From assembly GCA_019637915.1 (NCBI GenBank), contig JAHBUV010000001.1:496001-560000 (forward strand): a DNA stretch of 64,000 bases. The letters are read 5' to 3'. A program made the translations under genes and the position numbers. Positions 31,747-39,132 of this stretch are shown piece after piece. Within the stretch, counting starts at the first letter, position 1. Each line of letters starts with the position of its first letter. Source of the stretch: Pseudobdellovibrionaceae bacterium (GTDB lineage Bacteria; Bdellovibrionota; Bdellovibrionia; Bdellovibrionales; Bdellovibrionaceae). The notes under the pieces are model-generated. The model did no database searches. It saw only the letters and a list, made by a program, of their open reading frames with translations, and was not told the origin of the DNA.

Positions 31747-32597
31747 TGGAAGTCAGTTATCGGGAGATTATGCAAGATGCGATGTCAGCACTACAACGGA
31801 GAAGAACCGTTGATCCTATTATTGATTTACCACAATTAGAAAAAGTCATTACTTTACGCCAAGTTTTACTTAGAGGTTACCCAACCGATATTATTGAGGC
31901 CCGTAAGGTTTTTAAATCCACATATTTCACCATCGGTGACGAAGAGATGGTAGGGCACTTTAAAAGTCTCTACGCTAACCCCGATTTCTTCCGCCACTTA
32001 GATAGACTCTACTTGGACTACTTTCGGGGAAATACAATTGGTCGCCAACTTACTAAAGATTTTAATGAAGATGATGGGCCACCAACTCAAGCTATATTAA
32101 CTGAACTAAAACGAGTTCGGTCGGACTTACATCATCACTTGGATATGACATTAATGGATTTACGAAACCGAAATATGCGAGTTTTGTTCCTCCAAGTTAA
32201 CTACTATATTCAGCTTTGCCAATATCTCCACAACCGCTTTAAATCAAAGTTTGGTGTCTATGAAGATTATGAGGGAAATAAGTTCTTTTACACGAACGGA
32301 GTTCTTCATAGAAACAGCGGACCATCTATTGTCTACGGGGACGGGTTGAGTGCGGAGTATTGGTGGGACGGGACAAAGTATTCTAACGGGGTTCATTTCT
32401 CCTGTTTAATTGCCAGTGAAGTAGAACCTAAAATTGAATGGCCTCGTTATTTCAAATATATTCCCGAAGAGGAAGAAATCCGGGAACAAGAAATCAAAGA
32501 GAAGCAAAGACGCGAAAAGGCGAAGCAAGATAAGATATTTGATTTAGCCGGTCTCAATCCCATTTCCGCCGCTTTTAAAAGAGCTTGTGGTGTTTAA
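31746..32597 (+). CDS. Unknown protein, third gene of the MoxR operon
   Basis: 283 residues, coupled to the VWA gene by TAATG. The N-terminal half is helical; FFYTNGVLHRNSGPSIVYGDG in the middle resembles a MORN-like strand repeat; the end is a charged helix rich in Glu, Lys and Arg. It may be the substrate or adaptor of the MoxR-VWA pair, because third genes in such operons often are, but no family was recognised. Confidence 0.55.
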   Translation: MEVSYREIMQDAMSALQRRRTVDPIIDLPQLEKVITLRQVLLRGYPTDIIEARKVFKSTYFTIGDEEMVGHFKSLYANPDFFRHLDRLYLDYFRGNTIGRQLTKDFNEDDGPPTQAILTELKRVRSDLHHHLDMTLMDLRNRNMRVLFLQVNYYIQLCQYLHNRFKSKFGVYEDYEGNKFFYTNGVLHRNSGPSIVYGDGLSAEYWWDGTKYSNGVHFSCLIASEVEPKIEWPRYFKYIPEEEEIREQEIKEKQRREKAKQDKIFDLAGLNPISAAFKRACGV

Positions 32598-32673
32598 TCT
32601 AATCTCTACCGCCCATTAGAACGATACATTTGAGTATAGCTACAATCTAAGGTATTCTATCGGTGGAGGTTTT

Positions 32674-33072
32674 ATGATTTTTCAAGACCTACTAACTCTG
32701 GAACCAATGATTGAAGATTCTCTTTACTCCCGTTGCCTAACTACTGTTTTAGAATCTGTAGAACTTATCACCAGTGAAGTAGTGATGATTAAGCTGGAAC
32801 TACAAAAACAGGGTCTTATGAAAGTTTCATCTATTGAAGAAGCGACTGTAGAAGAGATGAGAGAAAGGGACCGAGAATTTTATTATCTTATTTTTTATAA
32901 AAAAGAAGAATTATTGAGAGTTCACTTTAACGGGCCAACTTATGTTGAGTGGCTGAAATACAAACCGTGGCCCGGGAAAGAACTTAAAGATTTAACGGCA
33001 CCTACCAGAGGCCGGATTACTAAAACGCGAATTACCGTCCAAAAACCATCTCAAGCAGAACGTGTTGATTAA
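32674..33072 (+). CDS. Unknown protein
   Basis: 132 residues, acidic helical N-terminal half and basic C-terminal tail. GGAGG ribosome site. The 3' end overlaps the converging gene by 41 bases. It contains copy 7 of the dispersed word. Family not recognised. Confidence 0.55.
   Translation: MIFQDLLTLEPMIEDSLYSRCLTTVLESVELITSEVVMIKLELQKQGLMKVSSIEEATVEEMRERDREFYYLIFYKKEELLRVHFNGPTYVEWLKYKPWPGKELKDLTAPTRGRITKTRITVQKPSQAERVD
32804..32818 (-). repeat. TAAGACCCTGTTTTT word, copy 7 (inside a gene)
   Basis: AAAAACAGGGTCTTA on the plus strand; encodes K-Q-G-L-M. Confidence 0.7.
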
Positions 33073-33703
33073 TATCGGGAGAGAAGAAGAAGTAAAAGTT
33101 TTTAACAGTTTGCTCTTCCGGCTCACCAATTTTATTCAAGCCAACTTTGATGAATTCGGCGTGTAATTCAGTTTTTAGACGCTCCAAAGAAGTCTTACCA
33201 ATCATAAAGTCATACATATACTTCTTTTGATCTCTTTCATCCGTAATGGTTGGATTTAGAAACGCCCAAATAGTTAGTCTTTGAGATTCAGCTTTAAATA
33301 CTTTATCTAAATTTTTACTTAAATCATTCTTGAAGAGATTGTAGTCGTTGTAGAAGGTGGTGATAATGGACTCGATAAACTCCATACGCTCAACCCAATG
33401 GGAAACAATAGTTCCTCTATTCATATGCCCATAATCAAGTAACCATTCGCTGGGTTTTCTAAAACTTATATTTTCAATAGTTTTAACCTTCGCAAAGTTA
33501 TCTTGGAGTGTGAGTAGTTCCTTAACCCCTAATCCCATAATGTGGTTACGGATTTTTGGTTGGTCAAAGTCATTGAAAATCAGCTCAACCAAACGCTCAG
33601 GATAAGAGCAAACCTTAAGTAATGGACGAACTAAATTAGGTCCACCAAGAACTGGGTTACTGTTTTCAAAAACGTCTTCTAAATCGCCAAGTGATATACT
33701 CAT
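33032..33703 (-). CDS. Unknown protein
   Basis: 223 residues, predicted helical, no signal peptide and no recognised motif. It is preceded by AAGGAGACC and the 19-base TTTTCCATTTAGATACTCA box shared with the HTH gene at 15511. It overlaps the converging gene at the 3' end. Confidence 0.55.
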   Translation of the reverse strand: MSISLGDLEDVFENSNPVLGGPNLVRPLLKVCSYPERLVELIFNDFDQPKIRNHIMGLGVKELLTLQDNFAKVKTIENISFRKPSEWLLDYGHMNRGTIVSHWVERMEFIESIITTFYNDYNLFKNDLSKNLDKVFKAESQRLTIWAFLNPTITDERDQKKYMYDFMIGKTSLERLKTELHAEFIKVGLNKIGEPEEQTVKNFYFFFSPDINQHVLLEMVFGR

Positions 33704-33719
33704 AGGAAGGTCTCCTTTA

Positions 33720-33738
33720 TGAGTATCTAAATGGAAAA
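33720..33738 (-). promoter_or_regulatory. TTTTCCATTTAGATACTCA box, second copy
   Basis: Identical to 15523-15541, at a similar distance from the start codon. Confidence 0.55.
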
Positions 33739-33807
33739 TGGGGTGGAATTGAGGTCATTATGAAAAAACCGCCAACCTTTCCAAAATAGATTTCGGCGAG
33801 TAAGACC

Positions 33808-34314
33808 TTATTTTTCAAACTTCTTCTTTAATCTCTCAAATTCTTTCTTCTCACGGGCTAAGGCTAATTGTTCTTCGTTAGCTTGTTGTTTTTGTAGTTG
33901 TTGTTCTTTTTGGATGGTCTTGATAGCCAGAGCAATCATTCGGGATTTAGCGTCTTCCGGGGATTCGTATTGGGTGTAAGTAATCTCAATATCAGTTGAG
34001 TAAGAGTCATCGCTTTTATGAACGTAATAGCTGAGAAATTTGTCCCTGTTTTTACTTCGGAGTTTTAGTAGCTCTCTCAGCATTTCTTCAAACCCACCAA
34101 AACTGTTAATGTCTTGTTTCAGTAGGGTTACTTCTTTAGACATACACTTAGGACTTAATTCTTGGGGAACTGAATAATATCCGGGCCACTTAACCTTACT
34201 TCTCTTGTTGTAAGGTAGGTTGTCGTAGTTTCTAATCTCCTCAGCCTTATCCTCGGCCCATTTACTAAGTTCTTTAACCTTAGCCTCAATCATCTCTTGA
34301 GTGATTTCTTTCAT
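33808..34314 (-). CDS. Unknown coiled-coil-ended protein
   Basis: 168 residues. The C-terminal 50 residues are a strong coiled coil (QKEQQLQKQQANEEQLALAR), the rest mixed. It follows the 34321 gene with only a few bases between, so they form one operon. No family recognised. Confidence 0.55.
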   Translation of the reverse strand: MKEITQEMIEAKVKELSKWAEDKAEEIRNYDNLPYNKRSKVKWPGYYSVPQELSPKCMSKEVTLLKQDINSFGGFEEMLRELLKLRSKNRDKFLSYYVHKSDDSYSTDIEITYTQYESPEDAKSRMIALAIKTIQKEQQLQKQQANEEQLALAREKKEFERLKKKFEK

Positions 34315-34320
34315 AGAGTC

Positions 34321-34989
34321 TTACTCCAAGATGGCCGCTAATTTTGCTTCATTAGAATTGATATCTTCTAAAATCTTCTTCAGTAAGGCTAATTCAAGGA
34401 TTTCTTCGTGATACTTCCTTTGTTCATATTCTAATTTCTCCCAAGTCTCCCGACGGTCACTACTACAATTTCTATCACTGTCTTTGGTGGGAGGTAGGAC
34501 ATCTTTCAAGAAGGGGGAAGAGACTAAAAGACTATAGAGCTTATCTAAATCAGCTACGTTCGGGGCGTGTTCGCGGACTTCTTTCTTTTGGTCTTTGTAT
34601 TGTTTGATAAGTTCCTTAACTACGTTTTCATCATCACAATAAAACCAACCTTTAAGGCATTCATTATCGGATGAGACAAAACCGTTAAACTTCCATCCAA
34701 CTTTAGCTAACTCTACACTTACTTCTCCGGTGGTCAGTGAATCATAGAGTTCTTGGGATTTAGTTTTCTTCTTATAAGTTCGGGACATTGAAAAACGGGA
34801 GAAGTTGTATTCAATCCATCCGTGCCAATGGTCGCTCGGATCACAGTAGTCTTTTATCTTTTTAATTCGCTCACCAAAAACTTCAAAGTGGAAGTTATCA
34901 AATCTAACTTTACCGAACTTACTCAAGGCTTTGTAAAGGTCGTATAGTTTTAATAATGTGACTTCTTTTTTATTCAATTCTCTCGTCAT
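34321..34989 (-). CDS. Unknown protein
   Basis: 222 residues from the ATG at 34989, after a GGGGGA ribosome site; an in-frame start at 35031 lies upstream of the promoter motif and is rejected. Charged and helical, with YDLYKALSKFGKVRFDNFHF near the N terminus. No family recognised. Confidence 0.55.
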   Translation of the reverse strand: MTRELNKKEVTLLKLYDLYKALSKFGKVRFDNFHFEVFGERIKKIKDYCDPSDHWHGWIEYNFSRFSMSRTYKKKTKSQELYDSLTTGEVSVELAKVGWKFNGFVSSDNECLKGWFYCDDENVVKELIKQYKDQKKEVREHAPNVADLDKLYSLLVSSPFLKDVLPPTKDSDRNCSSDRRETWEKLEYEQRKYHEEILELALLKKILEDINSNEAKLAAILE

Positions 34990-35006
34990 AGGTCCCCCTA
35001 TAAATG

Positions 35007-35015
35007 GAATACCGG
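35007..35015 (-). promoter_or_regulatory. Element promoter motif on the minus strand
   Basis: CCGGTATTC read on the minus strand, with CCATTTA between it and the ribosome site of the 34989 gene. Confidence 0.5.
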
Positions 35016-35098
35016 TTTTTCGGGAGAGCATTAGAATATTAAAAATGGGCGGGTATAAAATACTACAGCAATCTGGACTTTAATAACTGGTCGAGTTA

Positions 35099-35113
35099 GT
35101 ATAGATTCTATAC
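35099..35113. promoter_or_regulatory. Palindrome GTATAGATTCTATAC, copy 1
   Basis: A 15-base near-perfect palindrome 30 bases before the start of the winged-helix gene. Operator for that protein or another repressor. Confidence 0.6.
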
Positions 35114-35143
35114 CAGTGCACGACAATTTAGTGAGGGTGAGAA

Positions 35144-35488
35144 ATGTTTGAAAAGAAAAAAAGAACTCCAAAGAAGCCCACAGAACCTTTGATGTTTTAT
35201 TCCAATAACGACCTGTTTTATAACTCCTATTTAACAGAGGCGTTAGATGAACAGGCCATTCGGGCACTTCATTTTATATTGAAAAGAACTAACAACACCA
35301 AAACGAAGTTCAATATTACCTATCAGGAAATTAGAGAAGGGGCGGAGCTTAGCTGTAACAATCATGTGAAAAGAAGTTTAGATACTTTGAAGCTACTTGG
35401 ATTGATTTCAGTTGAGGTTGTTAAAAAGGTCCAAACTATTCAGGTTCTAAAAACCGCCAAAAAATTGAACACGAAACGCGTAGGGTAG
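35144..35488 (+). CDS. Winged-helix DNA-binding protein, replication-initiator or regulator type
   Basis: 114 residues with a helix-turn-helix/wing pattern (DEQAIRALHFILKRTNN, YQEIREGAELSCNNHVKRSL, LLGLISVEVV). This resembles winged-helix domains of plasmid Rep proteins and of MarR-type regulators. The palindrome just upstream suggests self-regulation. It heads a four-gene operon with very short spacing. Confidence 0.6.
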   Translation: MFEKKKRTPKKPTEPLMFYSNNDLFYNSYLTEALDEQAIRALHFILKRTNNTKTKFNITYQEIREGAELSCNNHVKRSLDTLKLLGLISVEVVKKVQTIQVLKTAKKLNTKRVG

Positions 35489-35490
35489 TA

Positions 35491-35712
35491 ATGACTGAAG
35501 AAGAGAAACTCGCATTTTTTAAGGAAGCAGTTACGGTTTGGTCGCAAGATAACCAATATCGGCTCAGCAAAAAAGATAGGGAAGAGCTAATAGATGGGCT
35601 GTGGAATAGTAAGTTGCGCAGTCAAGCTGAACCGTCGGCGGACACTGTTTATGAAAGACTGGATGAAATGTATTCGTTAATTTTAAGAGACAAAAAGAAG
35701 GGGAAGAAATGA
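35491..35712 (+). CDS. Small unknown protein
   Basis: 73 residues, charged, helical; starts two bases after the previous stop and overlaps the next start. No family recognised. Confidence 0.55.
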   Translation: MTEEEKLAFFKEAVTVWSQDNQYRLSKKDREELIDGLWNSKLRSQAEPSADTVYERLDEMYSLILRDKKKGKK

Positions 35713-36596
35713 ATAACAGATACGATATGGATTCCAAGGAGTTTTCGAATATCTACGATGATTTTGTGAATCACCGAAGCTACACAGACCCGGATATTAA
35801 TAAGGTCTTGAATGAGGACTATAACGAGATATTTTTCGACATCAAAGAAGTGGCCGTTTACAAAGACTATGGATCTTTCCACGACCCTTCGTTGATTTGC
35901 GTTACACTTACGCACCATACGGTTCAAAGTGTCGAATATGTCTTTAAAAGAAAAAATACCGCTAGCTATGCTCTTACGTCCATCACGGTTTATTACACCA
36001 ATGCCTACAATGCGAATCTAATTCTTGTGAATATCGCACGGGCAAAAGAGGCTTTAGAGTCCATCAATAACGGGTCTGACTTTAAAATTCTCGGAGCCGA
36101 TGCTCCGGAAGACGCTATGGGTTTCGGATTAAAAGAGAATAGCAAATTAAATGATTATCGCTATATCGGGGATAATATCTGTTTCAAAATGCCGTTGGAA
36201 AAAGAGTGGCGACGGCACCTTTTTGAAGAAATAAAGGTCGATTTTAAAGATTGGGAACTGGAAAAGTATTTTAACAATGTTGAAAAAGCACACTTAGCCA
36301 ATACTCCGTTATCTGAAGAAGATAGATTGTATGCTCTTAGAGTGGGAGAAAAGCCGACTAGGGAACAAGCCAAAAAATGGATGTTTCATTTAATGAAAAT
36401 TTTCCGACTAGGTTATCACCCTGATGAGAAACCAGAGGATTATATTAACACTACAACAAAGAAACCGACCTTCAGCAAGGAAGAGTGCGAAGCCTTAAAA
36501 GAGTCTAATGGAGTTCTTTTTGAGAAGTTTCAAAGGGAAATCTATGCAATTGGGGTTGAAGCTCAGGAGTTGTACGACGCTTGGAGGAAAGAGTGA
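35709..36596 (+). CDS. Unknown protein with a duplicated C-terminal module
   Basis: 295 residues. The last 80 residues (WMFHLMKIFRLGYHPDEKPEDY onward) are related to most of the next protein. The N-terminal 200 residues are unrecognised; they contain few Cys and no signal. It overlaps both neighbours, so translation is coupled. Confidence 0.6.
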   Translation: MNNRYDMDSKEFSNIYDDFVNHRSYTDPDINKVLNEDYNEIFFDIKEVAVYKDYGSFHDPSLICVTLTHHTVQSVEYVFKRKNTASYALTSITVYYTNAYNANLILVNIARAKEALESINNGSDFKILGADAPEDAMGFGLKENSKLNDYRYIGDNICFKMPLEKEWRRHLFEEIKVDFKDWELEKYFNNVEKAHLANTPLSEEDRLYALRVGEKPTREQAKKWMFHLMKIFRLGYHPDEKPEDYINTTTKKPTFSKEECEALKESNGVLFEKFQREIYAIGVEAQELYDAWRKE

Positions 36597-36976
36597 AACC
36601 TCTACTGACCGACAAACAATTGACCTTGGTAATTAAAGAAGACCCTTCAGAGTCAGAGGTTTTAACTTGGATTGAAAACCTGATGACGACTTGGTCTTTT
36701 CTTTATCACCCAGATGACGACCCTATGAGATATGTTAATCGGGAAACGGGGAAATCTCTCTTTACTCACGAAGAAAGGGACTTATTGGAAAACTCCACCA
36801 ATAGACTCTTTGAACTCTACGGTAACGACCTCTATAAAATCGGCGTTAAGGCCTACCACAATGTGGACGGCAAACTTAAAGCCAAGAATGCCTCTTCAAT
36901 GAGTATTGCGGTGATGGAAGAGCATCAAGATAAGCTAAAAAAGACGGACGAAGCTAAGAAGAAACCAAATCATTAA
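36593..36976 (+). CDS. Unknown protein, paralogous module
   Basis: 127 residues with a GTG start at 36593 inside the end of the previous gene, after GGAGG. SFLYHPDDDPMRYVNRETGK repeats the module LGYHPDEKPEDYINTTTKK of the upstream protein. Function unknown. Confidence 0.6.
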   Translation: MKPLLTDKQLTLVIKEDPSESEVLTWIENLMTTWSFLYHPDDDPMRYVNRETGKSLFTHEERDLLENSTNRLFELYGNDLYKIGVKAYHNVDGKLKAKNASSMSIAVMEEHQDKLKKTDEAKKKPNH

Positions 36977-36989
36977 AAACAGGGTCTTA
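36973..36989 (-). repeat. TAAGACCCTGTTTTT word, copy 8
   Basis: TTAAAAACAGGGTCTTA between two converging genes, overlapping both stops. Confidence 0.7.
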
Positions 36990-37646
36990 CTTACTATTTA
37001 AAATCCGCCATTCGGTTTTCAAAATTTCATCATTAGATAATCCCACGGCATATCGTAATTCTTCCCCGTGTGGGTGAGTTAGAATGTTTCCCCGGGTAAC
37101 TACCAACTTAGTTCGGTGCATAGAATCTAAGTGAATCATCAAAAGAGTAATTTGAATGAACGCGGCAATCGTGCAGACCTCATCCAGGTCATTGAGAAAA
37201 AGCTCAATGTGTAAATCAGGGTTGTTATTCATAAGGTCTCTATAGACGGGAATAACCATCGCCCCCGAACCACAACAAGGTTCTTCAAACTTAAAGGGGT
37301 TATCAAAAGAATTGTATCTATCCAATTTCAAATAATCACTTCGGTCCATCATCATCTTACTAATAAGTTCGCAAACGTCCTTAGGAGTGAAGAACTGACC
37401 ATTCTCAGCCTTCCCATAGTTATTAACTACCCACATCCATAGTTCGCCCAAGTTATCGCGGTAAGGATTTTTATTTGCGGTCTCAAGAAAGGATTTAATT
37501 AACGGTAGAGCGGATTCTTCATAGGGCTGGAACTCTTTAGGTAATTTCCCAACCAAGCCCCCAGCACATAGTTTTAAAAATATACGGTAAGCCTCTTTGT
37601 AATTTAATTGGTGTTGTCTTCGGAAACTCTCAAACTCTTTTTCCAT
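36987..37646 (-). CDS. N6-adenine DNA methylase-like protein, catalytic motif not seen
   Basis: 219 residues. FTPKDVCELISKMM and EEPCCGSGAM match the AdoMet-binding region of HsdM-type methylases, and LFLNDLDEVCTIAAFIQ matches the following motif. The catalytic (N/D)PP(Y/F) motif expected after that is not present; the protein ends 65 residues later. It is either a truncated or non-catalytic form, or an unusual variant. No specificity or restriction subunit is nearby. It has a minus-strand CCGGTATTA promoter. Confidence 0.65.
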   Translation of the reverse strand: MEKEFESFRRQHQLNYKEAYRIFLKLCAGGLVGKLPKEFQPYEESALPLIKSFLETANKNPYRDNLGELWMWVVNNYGKAENGQFFTPKDVCELISKMMMDRSDYLKLDRYNSFDNPFKFEEPCCGSGAMVIPVYRDLMNNNPDLHIELFLNDLDEVCTIAAFIQITLLMIHLDSMHRTKLVVTRGNILTHPHGEELRYAVGLSNDEILKTEWRILNSK

Positions 37647-37662
37647 CCATCCCCCTATAGAC

Positions 37663-37671
37663 TAATACCGG
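37663..37671 (-). promoter_or_regulatory. Element promoter motif on the minus strand
   Basis: CCGGTATTA on the minus strand, followed by GGGGGATGG before the methylase start. Confidence 0.55.
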
Positions 37672-37705
37672 TTTCGGGGGAGAATCTTTGACTGGAAAAA
37701 GTCGA

Positions 37706-38038
37706 TTAAATTTGGATACTTACTAAATCTCTAATGAGGATGAAGTGGAGGTCATTCGCAAAATCTACTGACAAAGTAAGAACTGGTGTGGACCAAATAT
37801 TAAGAATTTTATTGGTAAGTGAAAGGTCGCCTTGAACTTGGACTCTATCGCCCTTAATTAAATCTCTCTTTAAAGTCCCAGGAGTTTTAATAACTACTTC
37901 CGCAACTTCAGAGCGAAGTTCCATGTCCCCGGACTCAGTAATACATCTACGCTTAAAGCTTAGTAAAAAACTAACTGATCCATCAGCCTTGGTGGGTTCT
38001 GAAACAATCTTTCCTACGAACTTAATATTTTTAAGCAT
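37706..38038 (-). CDS. OB-fold, SSB-like small protein
   Basis: 110 residues: NIKFVGKIVSEPTKADGSVSFLLSFKRR then KRDLIKGDRVQVQGDLSL. This strand pattern is that of an SSB-like OB-fold without the acidic tail. It could bind single-stranded DNA alongside the ssb product at 17122. A CCCATTTA box and GAGG precede it. Confidence 0.5.
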   Translation of the reverse strand: MLKNIKFVGKIVSEPTKADGSVSFLLSFKRRCITESGDMELRSEVAEVVIKTPGTLKRDLIKGDRVQVQGDLSLTNKILNIWSTPVLTLSVDFANDLHFILIRDLVSIQI

Positions 38039-38067
38039 AATAACCTCTAACTTTTAAATGGGTAAGG

Positions 38068-38439
38068 TTACTGTTTCTTAGGTAATGGAATCACATTGTT
38101 ACGGGGAGATTGAGGGGCTATGGACCCGTCAGGCATAAAAAGAGTGAACGCCTCGTGGACCATTTTCCCTTTACGATAATAACCTTTAATCCAAATTTTC
38201 CCGCCGGGGTAGAAGGCCAGTAGGTCACCGTGGGGAACCCCATCTTGAATGTCCGCAATAGCCCTTAGGCGACCTTCTTGAAGATAGCGAAGTGAATGTT
38301 TCCGGCGTTCAGTCTTGGAGTTTAAGAAGATTTCAGCTAAACCAACCGCACATAATGCTAAGCCGACATTTCCTTCTTTAGAAATCGTATCATTGATATC
38401 GTTTAGCTTTTTCTTAAGCTTCCAATCCTCTCCAAACAT
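38068..38439 (-). CDS. MORN-like repeat protein
   Basis: 123 residues. IADIQDGVPHGDLLAFYPGGKIWIKGYYRKGK contains MORN-type strands (Y-x-G-G repeats). The N terminus is helical. MORN proteins are usually binding scaffolds; no partner can be inferred. Confidence 0.45.
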   Translation of the reverse strand: MFGEDWKLKKKLNDINDTISKEGNVGLALCAVGLAEIFLNSKTERRKHSLRYLQEGRLRAIADIQDGVPHGDLLAFYPGGKIWIKGYYRKGKMVHEAFTLFMPDGSIAPQSPRNNVIPLPKKQ

Positions 38440-38506
38440 TAACTGAGCTTAACATATACTACGACAAATAGATAGTCCCCGTTGTTTGGGGGCTCTGTCT
38501 AAAAAA

Positions 38507-38515
38507 CCGGTATCT
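38507..38515 (+). promoter_or_regulatory. Element promoter motif
   Basis: CCGGTATCT, 30 bases before the ATG at 38537, with AGGAGAT ribosome site. Confidence 0.6.
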
Positions 38516-38536
38516 GGATTCATAGGAGATAAGACT

Positions 38537-38989
38537 ATGACAGAAAAAGAAGTTAAACCGGACGCACAGGTAGTAGAGAACGAAACCCCAGAGAATCCAT
38601 TCGAGAAACTATCAATTCAAGAATTGGAAGTAAAATTGGTAGATGCTGAACAGATTGTGAAAAACACCAAAGCCGAACTCAAGGCCAATACTAGAATTGC
38701 AGAGCTAACCGCTGAAATTAAAAACCATCGTGACGACGAACAGTGGGATGAACACAAGACTAAAATCGCCGGACTCAAAGAACAGGTCGATGAACTGAAG
38801 GAAGAACAAAAAGAGCTTCAAAGGGAAATTGATGAAGAAATTGAGGAGCAAATTGGTGAGAAGTTGCAATTAGAGTCGCCATATAAGGACGTTATTAAAG
38901 CTCACAACGAAACTATCAAACAACTTTTAACCACTTTAGAATCAAAAGGTCGCGTAGTTGAAATGCCGGACTTAGAAGAAGCTGAATAG
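38537..38989 (+). CDS. Coiled-coil protein
   Basis: 150 residues starting at 38537 after AGGAGA; a longer in-frame ATG at 38486 spans the promoter and is rejected. Residues 30-125 are one long charged coiled coil (EQVDELKEEQKELQREIDEE). It may be a scaffold or a structural partner; no family was recognised. Confidence 0.6.
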   Translation: MTEKEVKPDAQVVENETPENPFEKLSIQELEVKLVDAEQIVKNTKAELKANTRIAELTAEIKNHRDDEQWDEHKTKIAGLKEQVDELKEEQKELQREIDEEIEEQIGEKLQLESPYKDVIKAHNETIKQLLTTLESKGRVVEMPDLEEAE

Positions 38990-39036
38990 TTGTTTTTAAA
39001 AGCAACTTTTAGTGGTTAAAAAAAACCAATTAGGTT

Positions 39037-39051
39037 GTATAGATTTTATAC
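39037..39051. promoter_or_regulatory. Palindrome GTATAGATTTTATAC, copy 2
   Basis: One base differs from the other two copies. It lies within a direct repeat with a 40-base period, beginning TAGGTTGTATAGATT. Confidence 0.55.
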
Positions 39052-39076
39052 CGATCAAAAACTTATACCATAGGTT

Positions 39077-39091
39077 GTATAGATTCTATAC
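39077..39091. promoter_or_regulatory. Palindrome GTATAGATTCTATAC, copy 3
   Basis: Same 15 bases as copy 1, exactly 40 bases after copy 2. The pair lies downstream of the integrase gene and of the coiled-coil gene, not in front of a gene, which favours a recombination-accessory or replication role over simple repression. Confidence 0.55.
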
Positions 39092-39132
39092 CAACCAAAA
39101 ATCGCCACGGGAGTTAGTGGAGTAGGATTGGG

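Noticed and set aside
2932-36989. TAAGACCCTGTTTTT as a transcription terminator
   Set aside because: It has a T run but no stem, occurs in both orientations and inside genes.
36987-37646. Functional restriction-modification system
   Set aside because: No restriction or specificity subunit nearby and no catalytic motif seen in the methylase-like protein.
334-38515. CCGGTATCT motifs as ordinary flagellar sigma-28 promoters
   Set aside because: The CCG core and TAAG box are reminiscent, but the distance between boxes is about two bases short and GTATCT differs from GATAA, so host FliA use is not supported over a dedicated factor.
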